Shown here: positions 31,957 through 39,664 of the stretch, piece by piece
Position numbering within the stretch: the first letter of the stretch is position 1
Layout of the letters: each line of letters opens with the position of its first letter
DNA from: an uncultured Sphingomonas sp.
GTDB lineage: Bacteria; Pseudomonadota; Alphaproteobacteria; Sphingomonadales; Sphingomonadaceae
Assembly (NCBI RefSeq): GCF_936927845.1
Contig: NZ_CAKZHV010000029.1
Coordinates: 34,364-98,363, forward strand
DNA: 64,000 nt
Reading direction: 5' to 3'
Translations under genes and position numbers: made by a program
Notes under the pieces: generated by a model
Told to the model about the DNA's origin: nothing
Database searches by the model: none
Seen by the model: only the letters and a program-made list of their open reading frames with translations

Positions 31957-33756
31957 TCAGCGCTGGCGCACGTAGCTACCGGGTGCGGGTTTGATCGCGG
32001 GCAGCGTGCCGCCACCGGGCTGGCGCGCGCCGCTCGCCTCCACCGTTTCCTCGCCGTGGCCACGCAGCCACCCGATCCAGTCGGGCCACCAGCTCCCCTT
32101 CGTCTCGCGCGCCAGCGCGACGAAGTCGGCGAGCGTGTCGGCAGGCGCGGCCTCGGCGTCGTCGAGCGTCCAATGCTGATACTTGTTCGCGGCCGGCGGG
32201 TTGACGACGCCCGCGATATGCCCCGATCCTGCTAGCACGAAGCGCGTCGGCCCGCGCAGATGGCGCGTCAGTTCCCACACGCTCTCCGCCGGCGCGATAT
32301 GATCCTCGCGCCCCGCCTGGATATAGGCCGGCGTCTCGACGCGGGTGAGGTCGAGCGGCGTGCCGTTCACCGACAGCCGGCCCGGCTCGACCAGCAGATT
32401 GTCGCGGTACAGATCGGTCAGGTAGCTGTGGTGCCAACCGCTGGGCAGATTGGTGACGTCACCGTTCCAGTGCAGCAGGTCGAACGCGGGATAATCCTTG
32501 CCCAGCAGATAATTGTTGGTGACGTAGTTCCAGATCAGGTCGCGCCCGCGCAGCAGGTTGAACGTCGCCGCTATGTAGCGTCCGTCGAGGAACCCTTCGG
32601 GCGACAATGAGCGGATCAGCGCCAGTTGCTCGTCGGTGACGAAATGCTTGAGTTCACCCGCATTGGCGAAATCGACCTGGGCCGTGAAGAAGGTCGCGCT
32701 TTTCACCTTGCCGGCCTCGCCGCGCGCGGCGAGATAGGCGAGCGTCGCGGCGAGCGTCGTGCCCGCGACGCAGTAACCGATCGCGTGAACGCTCTCCACA
32801 TCCAGCAGGTTACGGATCGTGTCGACCGCGTCGATCTGCGCGGACACGTAATCGTCCCATGTCACGTCGGCCATCGATGCGTCGGCCGACTTCCACGACA
32901 CCATGAACACGCTCACGCCCTGCTCCACCGCCCAGCGGATGAAGCTTTTCTCAGGACTGAGATCGAGGATGTAGAAACGATTGATCCACGGCGGAAAGAT
33001 GACCAGCGGCGTTTCCAGCACGCGCTCGGTCGTCGGCGCGTAATGGATCAGCTCGTACAGCCGCGTGCGCTTCACCACCTGCCCCGGCGTGGTCGCGATG
33101 TTGCGCCCGAGTTCGAACGCGGTCGCGTCGGTGTGGGTCAACTGCCCGCGGCCGAGATCGGCGACGAGGTTTTGCATCCCTTTGACCAGATTCTGCCCGT
33201 TGCTGGCGATCGCCTCCTCGATCACCTGCGGGTTGGTGAACGGGAAGTTGGACGGGCTCATCGCGTCGATGAAGCCTTTCGCGGCGAAGCGGAGCTGCGC
33301 GCGCTGCGCCTCGTCCACCCCGTCGAGCGCGTCGACCCCGCGCAGCAGATGGTCGGACATCAGCGCGTAGCTCTGCCGGATCCAGTCGAATGCCGGGCTG
33401 CGCCACGCTTCGTCGGCGAAACGCTTGTCCTTCTCCGGTGCGGGCGGGGTCGCGGCCGGGGCCATGAAGCGTTCCCACAGCCCCAGCTGGTCGCGCCAGA
33501 AATCGGCCACCTGCCGCGCCGCCTGCTCCTGCGCGACGCCGGGCAGTGCCTTGCTCGCCTCGACCATCGCGGCCTGCGCGCCCGTCATCAGTGCGGTCCA
33601 TTGCTCGACGGCGGCGGCGGCGGGCGATTTGGACGCGCCGCTACCCGATCCTGCTTTGCCTGATCCTGCGTTGCTCGATCGATCGGCCACCCGCATCTCT
33701 CCCGTTTCGCTTGTCCCGCGTGGCTTATCTTTGCCGCCGCGAAGCAGAACCGACAT
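31957..33756 (-). CDS. phaC: Class I polyhydroxyalkanoate synthase
   Basis: PhaC polymerises hydroxyacyl-CoA into storage polyester at the granule surface. The 599-aa length and single-subunit form fit class I. The catalytic Cys replaces Ser in the lipase-like box AIGYCVAGTTLA (about 326); the Asp is in REDHIAP and the His in GSGHIAGVVNPP. The class motif PPWINRFYILDLSPEKSF is present. The first 45 residues are Gly/Ser/Ala-rich. The ATG at 33756 lacks a ribosome site; the ATG at 33696 has GGGAG but spaced too closely. It is divergent from the aminotransferase gene, with overlapping promoters between them. Confidence 0.95.
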   Translation of the reverse strand: MSVLLRGGKDKPRGTSETGEMRVADRSSNAGSGKAGSGSGASKSPAAAAVEQWTALMTGAQAAMVEASKALPGVAQEQAARQVADFWRDQLGLWERFMAPAATPPAPEKDKRFADEAWRSPAFDWIRQSYALMSDHLLRGVDALDGVDEAQRAQLRFAAKGFIDAMSPSNFPFTNPQVIEEAIASNGQNLVKGMQNLVADLGRGQLTHTDATAFELGRNIATTPGQVVKRTRLYELIHYAPTTERVLETPLVIFPPWINRFYILDLSPEKSFIRWAVEQGVSVFMVSWKSADASMADVTWDDYVSAQIDAVDTIRNLLDVESVHAIGYCVAGTTLAATLAYLAARGEAGKVKSATFFTAQVDFANAGELKHFVTDEQLALIRSLSPEGFLDGRYIAATFNLLRGRDLIWNYVTNNYLLGKDYPAFDLLHWNGDVTNLPSGWHHSYLTDLYRDNLLVEPGRLSVNGTPLDLTRVETPAYIQAGREDHIAPAESVWELTRHLRGPTRFVLAGSGHIAGVVNPPAANKYQHWTLDDAEAAPADTLADFVALARETKGSWWPDWIGWLRGHGEETVEASGARQPGGGTLPAIKPAPGSYVRQR

Positions 33757-33785
33757 TAGTATCTAGCCGCGTTCGCCGGTATAGT
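33756..33785 (+). promoter_or_regulatory. Promoter of the aminotransferase gene, overlapping the phaC start
   Basis: TTAGTA (33756-33761), an 18-base spacer and TATAGT (33780-33785) point toward the aminotransferase. On the other strand TAGATA-like and TATACC hexamers could serve phaC, so the two genes may compete for polymerase in under 50 bases. Confidence 0.35.
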
Positions 33786-33806
33786 GAACGCGCGAAAGGG
33801 AGCATG

Positions 33807-35015
33807 ATGTCCGACGAATTCTACCGCATGAAGCGTCTGCCGCCGTACGTGATCGCGGAAGTGAACGCGATGCGGGCCGCGGCGCGCGCGGGCGGCGAGG
33901 ACATCATCGATCTCGGCATGGGCAACCCCGACCTGCCCCCGCCCGACCACGTGATCGAGAAGCTGATCGAAGTCGCGAAGAAGCCCGACGCACACGGTTA
34001 TTCGGCGTCAAAGGGCATCCCTGGGCTGCGCCGCGCGCAGGCGAATTACTATGGCCGTCGCTTCGGGGTGGAGGTCGATCCCGAAACCGAGGTCGTCGTG
34101 ACGATGGGGTCGAAGGAAGGGCTCGCCAGCCTCGCCACCGCGATCACCGCGCCGGGCGACGTGGTGCTGGCGCCCAATCCGTCCTATCCGATCCACACCT
34201 TCGGCTTCATCATCGCGGGCGCGACGATCCGCGCGGTGCCGACGACGCCCAACGACGCTTATTTCGAGAGCCTCGAGCGCGCGATGAACTTCACCGTGCC
34301 GCGCCCGAGCGTGCTGGTGGTGAATTATCCCTCGAACCCGACCGCGGAGGCGGTTGACCTCGCCTTCTACCAGCGGCTGGTCGCCTGGGCGCGCGACAAC
34401 GGCGTGTGGATCATCTCCGACCTCGCCTATTCCGAGCTGTATTTCGACGGCCGCCCCACGCCATCGATCCTGCAGGTCAAGGGCGCGAAGGACGTCGCGA
34501 TCGAATTCACCTCGCTGTCGAAGACCTACTCGATGGCGGGCTGGCGGATCGGATTCGCCGTCGGCAACAAGACGCTGATCGCGGCGATGACGCGGCTGAA
34601 ATCCTACCTCGATTACGGTGCCTTTACCCCGATCCAGGCGGCGGCGTGCGCGGCGCTGAACGGGCCGCAGGACATCGTCGAGAAGAACCGCCAACTCTAC
34701 CACAAGCGCCGCGACGTGATGGTGGAAAGCTTCGCGCGCGCCGGCTGGGACATACCGGCGCCTCCCGCCAGCATGTTCGCCTGGGCGCCGCTGCCGCCCG
34801 CGCTCGCGCATCTCGGCAGCCTCGAATTCTCGAAGCAGCTCCTCACCCACGCGCATGTCGCGGTCGCCCCCGGCGTCGGCTACGGCGAGAATGGCGAGGG
34901 TTTCGTGCGCATCGCGATGGTCGAAAACGAGCAGCGCCTGCGCCAGGCCGCACGCAACGTGAAACGTTACCTGCAATCAATGGGCGTCAACACGCCCGGC
35001 CGCGCCAGCGTTTGA
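33807..35015 (+). CDS. Class I/II PLP aminotransferase (alanine/LL-diaminopimelate type)
   Basis: The 402-aa fold-type I transaminase carries the PLP lysine in TSLSKTYSMAGWRIGF, the NYPSNPTAE motif and ISDLAYSELYF for the ring-holding Asp and Tyr. DEFYRMKRLPPYVIAEVNAM at the start and DLGMGNPDLPPP are typical of the AlaC-like group, which exchanges the amino group between alanine and 2-oxoacids. It could also act on methionine or diaminopimelate intermediates. Adjacent ATGs lie at 33804 and 33807; the second is better placed after AAAGGGAG. It is not followed by homoserine dehydrogenase here, a neighbour I would have expected. Confidence 0.92.
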   Translation: MSDEFYRMKRLPPYVIAEVNAMRAAARAGGEDIIDLGMGNPDLPPPDHVIEKLIEVAKKPDAHGYSASKGIPGLRRAQANYYGRRFGVEVDPETEVVVTMGSKEGLASLATAITAPGDVVLAPNPSYPIHTFGFIIAGATIRAVPTTPNDAYFESLERAMNFTVPRPSVLVVNYPSNPTAEAVDLAFYQRLVAWARDNGVWIISDLAYSELYFDGRPTPSILQVKGAKDVAIEFTSLSKTYSMAGWRIGFAVGNKTLIAAMTRLKSYLDYGAFTPIQAAACAALNGPQDIVEKNRQLYHKRRDVMVESFARAGWDIPAPPASMFAWAPLPPALAHLGSLEFSKQLLTHAHVAVAPGVGYGENGEGFVRIAMVENEQRLRQAARNVKRYLQSMGVNTPGRASV

Positions 35016-35100
35016 CGCGCTTGGTACAGGGAGGCGCGCGCCCCACCACGCCGAGCCTCGGCGCGGCGAACGTGGCCGGCACGCCGGGGAGCATCAGCCG

Positions 35101-35874
35101 ATGACGGTCAATCCGCTCTACTCGCTCGCGGGCGTGCTGGTCGGCATGCTGGTCGGGTTGACCGGCGTCGGCGGCGGATCGCTGATGACGCCGCTCTTGG
35201 TGCTGCTATTCGGCTTCCACCCGACCACCGCGGTCGGCACCGACCTGCTCTATGCCTCGGCGACCAAGGCGGTCGGGACGACGGTGCACGGCTCGCGCGG
35301 AACCGTCGAATGGTCGGTGGTCAGGCGGCTGGCGATCGGTAGCGTGCCCGCGACGATCCTGACGCTGCTGCTGCTCAGCCGCGTGCCACGTTCCGACGAC
35401 ACGAGCAGCGCAATCGCGCTGATCCTGGGCGCGGCGCTGGTCGCGACCGCGGTGGCGCTGTTCTTCCGCGCGCGAATCGTCGCCGCGCTCGGCCCGCGCT
35501 TCGTCGGCATGTCGCCGCGGCGCCTGACGGGGCTGACCGTACTGCTGGGCGTCATGCTCGGGGTGATGGTGTCGCTCACCTCGGTCGGCGCGGGCGCGCT
35601 CGGCATGACCGCGCTGCTGATCCTCTACCCGCAACTGCCGGTCAACCGGCTCGTCGGGTCGGACATCGCGCACGCGGTGCCGCTGACGCTGATTGCGGGG
35701 CTGGGGCATTGGTGGATCGGCTCGGTCGACACCGGCCTGCTCGTCTCGCTGCTGCTCGGCTCGATCCCCGGCATCATCGTCGGGAGCCTGATTGCGACGC
35801 GCGTCTCCGACCGCGTCCTCACCCCCGTCCTCGCCGCGACGCTCGCGATCGTCGGCGTGCGGCTGTTCTTCTGA
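35101..35874 (+). CDS. TauE/SafE-family membrane permease
   Basis: The 257-aa inner-membrane protein has about eight hydrophobic segments and the family repeat near each half: LVGMLVGLTGVGGGSLMTPLL at the N-terminus and LLGVMLGVMVSLTSVGAGAL in the middle. FHPTTAVGTDLLYASATKAVG is also characteristic. Members export sulfite, sulfoacetate or similar anions. No sulfur-metabolism gene is close by, so the substrate is open. The ATG at 35101 follows GGGGAG. It is followed 10 bases later by the thioesterase gene. Confidence 0.9.
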   Translation: MTVNPLYSLAGVLVGMLVGLTGVGGGSLMTPLLVLLFGFHPTTAVGTDLLYASATKAVGTTVHGSRGTVEWSVVRRLAIGSVPATILTLLLLSRVPRSDDTSSAIALILGAALVATAVALFFRARIVAALGPRFVGMSPRRLTGLTVLLGVMLGVMVSLTSVGAGALGMTALLILYPQLPVNRLVGSDIAHAVPLTLIAGLGHWWIGSVDTGLLVSLLLGSIPGIIVGSLIATRVSDRVLTPVLAATLAIVGVRLFF

Positions 35875-35884
35875 GCATCATCGC

Positions 35885-36313
35885 ATGACCCGTGCCGGCT
35901 TCGCCTTCTCCACCCGCTTCAAGGTCCGCTACGCCGAGATAGACCGGCAGAAGATCGTCTTCAACTCGCGCTACCTCGAATATGCCGATGTCGCGGTGAC
36001 CGAATTCTGGGTCTGGACGGGCATCGCAGAGGCACTGGGCGACGAGTGGCGCGACTCCGAGTTCAACGTACGTCGCGCCGAACTCGATTACCTGTCCTCG
36101 TTCCGCCTGGGCGACGAGGTGGAGGCGTTCGTCCGCATTGAGGCGCTAGGTACGTCGAGCATCACCAAACGGTTCGAGCTGGTGAACCCCGCCACCGGCA
36201 CCTTGTGCTGCGCGATCACGATGGTCAGCGTTCACGTCGATCTCTCGACCGGACGTCCGGTGCCGCTATCGCCCGCGATCCGCGCGCACCTGGAGCAATT
36301 GCCGAGCGCCTAG
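35885..36313 (+). CDS. Hotdog-fold acyl-CoA thioesterase (YbgC/4-hydroxybenzoyl-CoA type)
   Basis: The 142-aa single hotdog domain has the active-site pattern RFKVRYAEIDRQKIVFNSRYLEYAD, with the catalytic Asp in the position that YbgC enzymes use to hydrolyse short acyl-CoA thioesters. The later strand reads ELDYLSSFRLGDEVEAFVRI. The ATG at 35885 comes 10 bases after the permease stop. The 3' end overlaps the convergent HxlR gene by 4 bases. No tol-pal genes are adjacent, so a role with that complex, as in E. coli, is not implied. Confidence 0.88.
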   Translation: MTRAGFAFSTRFKVRYAEIDRQKIVFNSRYLEYADVAVTEFWVWTGIAEALGDEWRDSEFNVRRAELDYLSSFRLGDEVEAFVRIEALGTSSITKRFELVNPATGTLCCAITMVSVHVDLSTGRPVPLSPAIRAHLEQLPSA

Positions 36314-36780
36314 TCGCCGCAGGTCGCGCTACCCTCGACATCGCCGGGCAGCGCCCAGTGGAGGTCGCCCTTGCCCAGCGGGCGACCGTCGTGGCTCAGC
36401 ACCGCGACCTGCTGGATCGGGCGACCGTCGCGCACGTCGACCAGGATCGGGAACGCCGGGCTGCCCGTCTCCCACCGCTCGCCCCATTGCCTGAGCGCGA
36501 CCATCGTCGGCAGCAGCGCGAACCCCTTCTCGGTCAGGTTGTAGACGATCTTGCGCCGATCCTCGGGCACGCTGGCGCGCTCCATCAATCCGTGGTCGAC
36601 GAAGCGCGCGAGCCGGTTGGCGAGGATATTGCGCGCAATGCCGAGCTCCTGCTGCAGCTCCTCGAAATGGTGCAAGCCGTTGAAGGCCGCGCGCAGGATC
36701 AGGAACGCCCAGCGGTCACCCATCAGCTCCAGCGCCGCCGGCAGCGAGCATTCCGCCAGATTTTCACGCACTTGACCCAT
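36310..36780 (-). CDS. HxlR-family transcriptional regulator
   Basis: The 156-aa protein has a MarR-like winged helix of the HxlR type: CSLPAALELMGDRWAFLILR with the conserved near-N-terminal Cys, then LQQELGIARNILANRLARFV and YNLTEKGFALLPTMVALRQW. In relatives such as YodB and HypR that Cys senses quinones or electrophiles. The C-terminal extension (about residues 110-156) is longer than in small HxlR proteins. Several short palindromes in the upstream gap (36871-36929) could be its operators, and the divergent secreted-protein gene at 36956 a target. Confidence 0.9.
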   Translation of the reverse strand: MGQVRENLAECSLPAALELMGDRWAFLILRAAFNGLHHFEELQQELGIARNILANRLARFVDHGLMERASVPEDRRKIVYNLTEKGFALLPTMVALRQWGERWETGSPAFPILVDVRDGRPIQQVAVLSHDGRPLGKGDLHWALPGDVEGSATCGD

Positions 36781-36870
36781 CGAACATCCTCTTCCGCGGC
36801 GAACCTAGCGCAACGCGCGGGCTCATCGAAACGCTTTTCGCACACTGTCCGATATAGGTTGCAGTTCGCT

Positions 36871-36929
36871 ACTCGCACATGCGAGTTTCCACTTGAAACC
36901 TAAAGCTGCTGCAGCTAAGTAGTGATTCG
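36871..36929. promoter_or_regulatory. Palindrome cluster between HxlR and the secreted protein
   Basis: Three perfect short inverted repeats lie in a row: a 7-2-7 at 36871-36886, GTTTC-N5-GAAAC at 36885-36899 and AGCTGC-T-GCAGCT at 36904-36916. After them comes a TAGT-N8-ACTA pattern (about 36919-36935). HxlR proteins bind short inverted repeats of this kind, so these are operator candidates, but which is used cannot be told. Confidence 0.4.
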
Positions 36930-36955
36930 CAACTAATTTTTCACGGAGCCTCCCC

Positions 36956-37294
36956 ATGATCCGTCGCATCGCTTCCGCCATTGTCGCCACCGCCGCTATC
37001 CTCGCGGCCGCCGGCGTGCAGGCCCAAACCCCGGCCGGTTATTACGTCGCCACTCCGCTCGCGAAGGTGGAGAAGACCCGCCTGATCACGCGCTCGACCT
37101 TGTGGTCGCAGCAGAACGGCGCCTTCGTTGCCGCACGCGCGCCCGAGCGCGATACCGTGCTGTGCCAGCTCGTCGCGCGCGACGTCGGCGGGCTCGCCTC
37201 GTTCAGCGTCGGCGGCAAGGCGTATGACGCTGCGCAGCTTGAGAAGTGCAACGGCAAGACCGCGCTGCCCGCGCAGAACGTCGCCGCCAACTAA
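36956..37294 (+). CDS. Secreted small protein of unknown function
   Basis: This 112-aa protein starts with a clear Sec signal (IRRIASAIVATAAILAAAGV, cut after VQAQ), so the mature 88 residues are periplasmic. Two cysteines (TVLCQLVARDV and LEKCNGKTA) could form a disulfide. The middle motif LWSQQNGAFVAARAPERD is not one I can assign. The start follows ACGGAGCC. A three-hairpin 3' region ends in a strong terminator, so this is a single-gene message that accumulates or yields a stable 3' RNA. Confidence 0.75.
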   Translation: MIRRIASAIVATAAILAAAGVQAQTPAGYYVATPLAKVEKTRLITRSTLWSQQNGAFVAARAPERDTVLCQLVARDVGGLASFSVGGKAYDAAQLEKCNGKTALPAQNVAAN

Positions 37295-37306
37295 GCAGCT
37301 TCGTTC

Positions 37307-37394
37307 AAGCTCTCTGAGCTTCCCCAGGTCGCGGCTCCTCTCCGCCGCGAGCTCGTGAGCCCCGGTCGCAACTCCCGCGACCGGGGCTCTTTTT
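37307..37394 (+). terminator. Three-hairpin 3' region ending in a strong intrinsic terminator
   Basis: Hairpin 1 is AAGCTC-TCT-GAGCTT (37307-37321). Hairpin 2 has arms 37329-37335 and 37344-37350 with the loop TCCTCTCC. The terminator has perfect 13-bp arms (37357-37369 and 37377-37389), a 7-base loop and five T residues (37390-37394). The first two hairpins are not needed for termination and may protect or define a 3'-derived small RNA. Confidence 0.88.
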
Positions 37395-37463
37395 GTTCGC
37401 TCGATCAGACCGGTCGAAGCAATTGTGTTGCAAAGCAGCAGCCAATCACCCCATCCTAGCTTT

Positions 37464-39578
37464 GTGCTCAGACAGTACGAATTGGTCGACCGGGTGCTCG
37501 ACTACGACCCCGACGCCGACGAGGCGATGCTCAACCGCGCCTATGTTTTCTCGGTCAACGCGCATGGAACGCAGAAACGCGCCAACGGCGATCCGTATTT
37601 CAGCCACCCGATCGAGGTGGCGGGCATCCTGACCGAGCTCCACCTCGACGACGAAACGATCGCCACTGCAATCCTCCACGACACGGTCGAGGATACCGTC
37701 GCGACGCCCGAAGAGATCGAACGCATCTTCGGCGGCAACGTCGCGCGGCTGGTCGATGGCGTAACCAAGCTCAGCAAGATCGAGGCGCAGACCGAGAGCG
37801 AGCGCGCGGCGGAGAACCTGCGCAAGTTCCTGCTCGCGATGTCGGGCGACATCCGCGTTTTGCTGGTGAAGCTCGCCGATCGCCTCCACAACATGCGCAC
37901 GCTGCACTTCATCGCCAAGCCCGAGAAGCGCCGCCGCATCGCCAAGGAGACGATGGACATCTACGCCCCGCTCGCGGAGCGGATCGGCATGTACGAGTTC
38001 ATGAAGGAGATGCAGACGCTCGCCTTCCAGCAACTCGAACCCGAGGCGTACGAATCGATCACCAAGCGGCTCGCGCTCTTGAACGAGGGCGGCGGTGACC
38101 GCATCGCCAAGATCGGGTCGGGGCTGAAACTGCTGCTCGCGCGCAAGGGGATTGAGGGCGAGGTAACGGGGCGCGAGAAGCACCCGTACAGCATCTGGCG
38201 CAAGATGCAGGAGCGCCACATCAGCTTCGAGCAATTGTCCGACATCATGGCGTTCCGCGTCATCGTGCCGACGGTCGAGGATTGCTACAAGGCGCTCGGC
38301 ATCATTCACGGGCGCTGGCCGATGGTGCCCGGCCGCTTCAAGGATTTCATCTCCACGCCCAAGCGCAACGGTTATCGCTCGCTTCACACCAGCGTGATCC
38401 ACGCCGAGAACCGCCGCATCGAGATCCAGATCCGCACCGAGGAAATGCACGCCGAGGCCGAGTTCGGGCTCGCCGCGCACTGGGCGTACAAGCAGGCGGG
38501 CGACCACGCCGCGCCGGTCGATCTCAACAACAAACCGAGCTGGATCGCCGACTTGGTCGAGATCCTCGACAATGCTGAAACGCCCGAGGAACTGCTCGAG
38601 CACACCCGCATGGCGATGTACCAGGATCGCATCTTTGCCTTCACCCCGAAAGGCGAGCTGATCCAGTTGCCCAAGGGCGCGACCCCGATCGACTTCGCCT
38701 ACGCGGTCCACACCGATCTGGGCGATCAGGCGGTCGGTGCGAAGATCAACGGCCGCGTCGTTCCCTTGCGCACCCCGATCGAGAACGGCGATCAGGTGCA
38801 GGTGCTGCGCTCCAAGGCGCAGGAGCCGCAGGCGAACTGGCTGTCGTTCGCGATCACCGGCAAGGCGCTGGCCGCGATCCGCCGCCACCTGCGCATCGTC
38901 GAGCGCGAACAATCGGTCGCACTCGGGCGCAAGCTCTACGACGACATCGTTCACCGCCTACCCGCCACGCTCGCCGCCGACGCGATGGGCCATGCGCTGG
39001 CGCGGCTGAAGCTGCCCGACGAGGCCGCGCTGATGCAGGCGATCGCGCGCAAGACGCTGACCGATCAGCAGGTCATGGAAGCGTTGATGCCCGGCTCGGC
39101 CGGCGCCGACGTCGCGCACGCGCCGCAGTCCAGCGCGATCTCGATCGAAGGGCTCGCGCCCGGCGTCGCCTATGAACTGGGCACCTGCTGCCATCCGGTG
39201 CCGGGCGATCGTATCGTGGGCTTGCGCCGCCCCGACGCCTCGATCGAGGTGCACGCGATCGACTGCGCGACACTCGCCGACCTCGCCGACCGGTCGGACG
39301 AGGAAACCGACTGGATCGATGTCAAATGGGGCAACAAGACCGAGGGCGCGACCGCGCGCATCTCGGTCGAGGTCAAGAACGAGCCAGGTACGCTTGGTAG
39401 CCTTGCGACGATCATCGGCCAGCACAAGGCAAACATCATCAACATCCGGCTCGACAGCCGCGACACGCAATTCCACACCAACACGATCGACGTCGAGGTT
39501 CACGACGCGCACCAGTTGATGCGGCTGCTCGCCGCACTGCGCGCCGCCGACATGGTGAACGCCGCGGAACGGGTGTGA
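37464..39578 (+). CDS. rsh: Bifunctional (p)ppGpp synthetase/hydrolase (Rel/Spo)
   Basis: The 704-aa enzyme makes and destroys the stringent-response alarmone. The hydrolase HD domain is intact (HPIEVAGIL, AILHDTVEDTVA about 70, KLADRLHNMRTL). The synthetase follows (GREKHPYSIWRKMQ, STPKRNGYRSLHTSV about 300), then a TGS domain (IFAFTPKGELIQLPKGATPI), a conserved-cysteine region (GTCCHPVPGDRIVG) and a C-terminal ACT domain (NEPGTLGSLATIIG). The GTG at 37464 gives MLRQYELVDRVLDYDP, the usual sphingomonad start; a GTG at 37425 is possible. No other Rel/Spo gene is in the window. Confidence 0.93.
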   Translation: MLRQYELVDRVLDYDPDADEAMLNRAYVFSVNAHGTQKRANGDPYFSHPIEVAGILTELHLDDETIATAILHDTVEDTVATPEEIERIFGGNVARLVDGVTKLSKIEAQTESERAAENLRKFLLAMSGDIRVLLVKLADRLHNMRTLHFIAKPEKRRRIAKETMDIYAPLAERIGMYEFMKEMQTLAFQQLEPEAYESITKRLALLNEGGGDRIAKIGSGLKLLLARKGIEGEVTGREKHPYSIWRKMQERHISFEQLSDIMAFRVIVPTVEDCYKALGIIHGRWPMVPGRFKDFISTPKRNGYRSLHTSVIHAENRRIEIQIRTEEMHAEAEFGLAAHWAYKQAGDHAAPVDLNNKPSWIADLVEILDNAETPEELLEHTRMAMYQDRIFAFTPKGELIQLPKGATPIDFAYAVHTDLGDQAVGAKINGRVVPLRTPIENGDQVQVLRSKAQEPQANWLSFAITGKALAAIRRHLRIVEREQSVALGRKLYDDIVHRLPATLAADAMGHALARLKLPDEAALMQAIARKTLTDQQVMEALMPGSAGADVAHAPQSSAISIEGLAPGVAYELGTCCHPVPGDRIVGLRRPDASIEVHAIDCATLADLADRSDEETDWIDVKWGNKTEGATARISVEVKNEPGTLGSLATIIGQHKANIINIRLDSRDTQFHTNTIDVEVHDAHQLMRLLAALRAADMVNAAERV

Positions 39579-39664
39579 GCGGGCGCGTGTCTTAGCCTCT
39601 TGCAACACCCGTACGGACGGTTAGGCTCGCACCCCTGACCTTCTCTCCTGCACAGGACACCCGC

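Noticed and set aside
37446..38954. A 502-codon minus-strand frame opposite the Rel/Spo gene
   Set aside because: Antisense of conserved HD and synthetase domains; no family resemblance.
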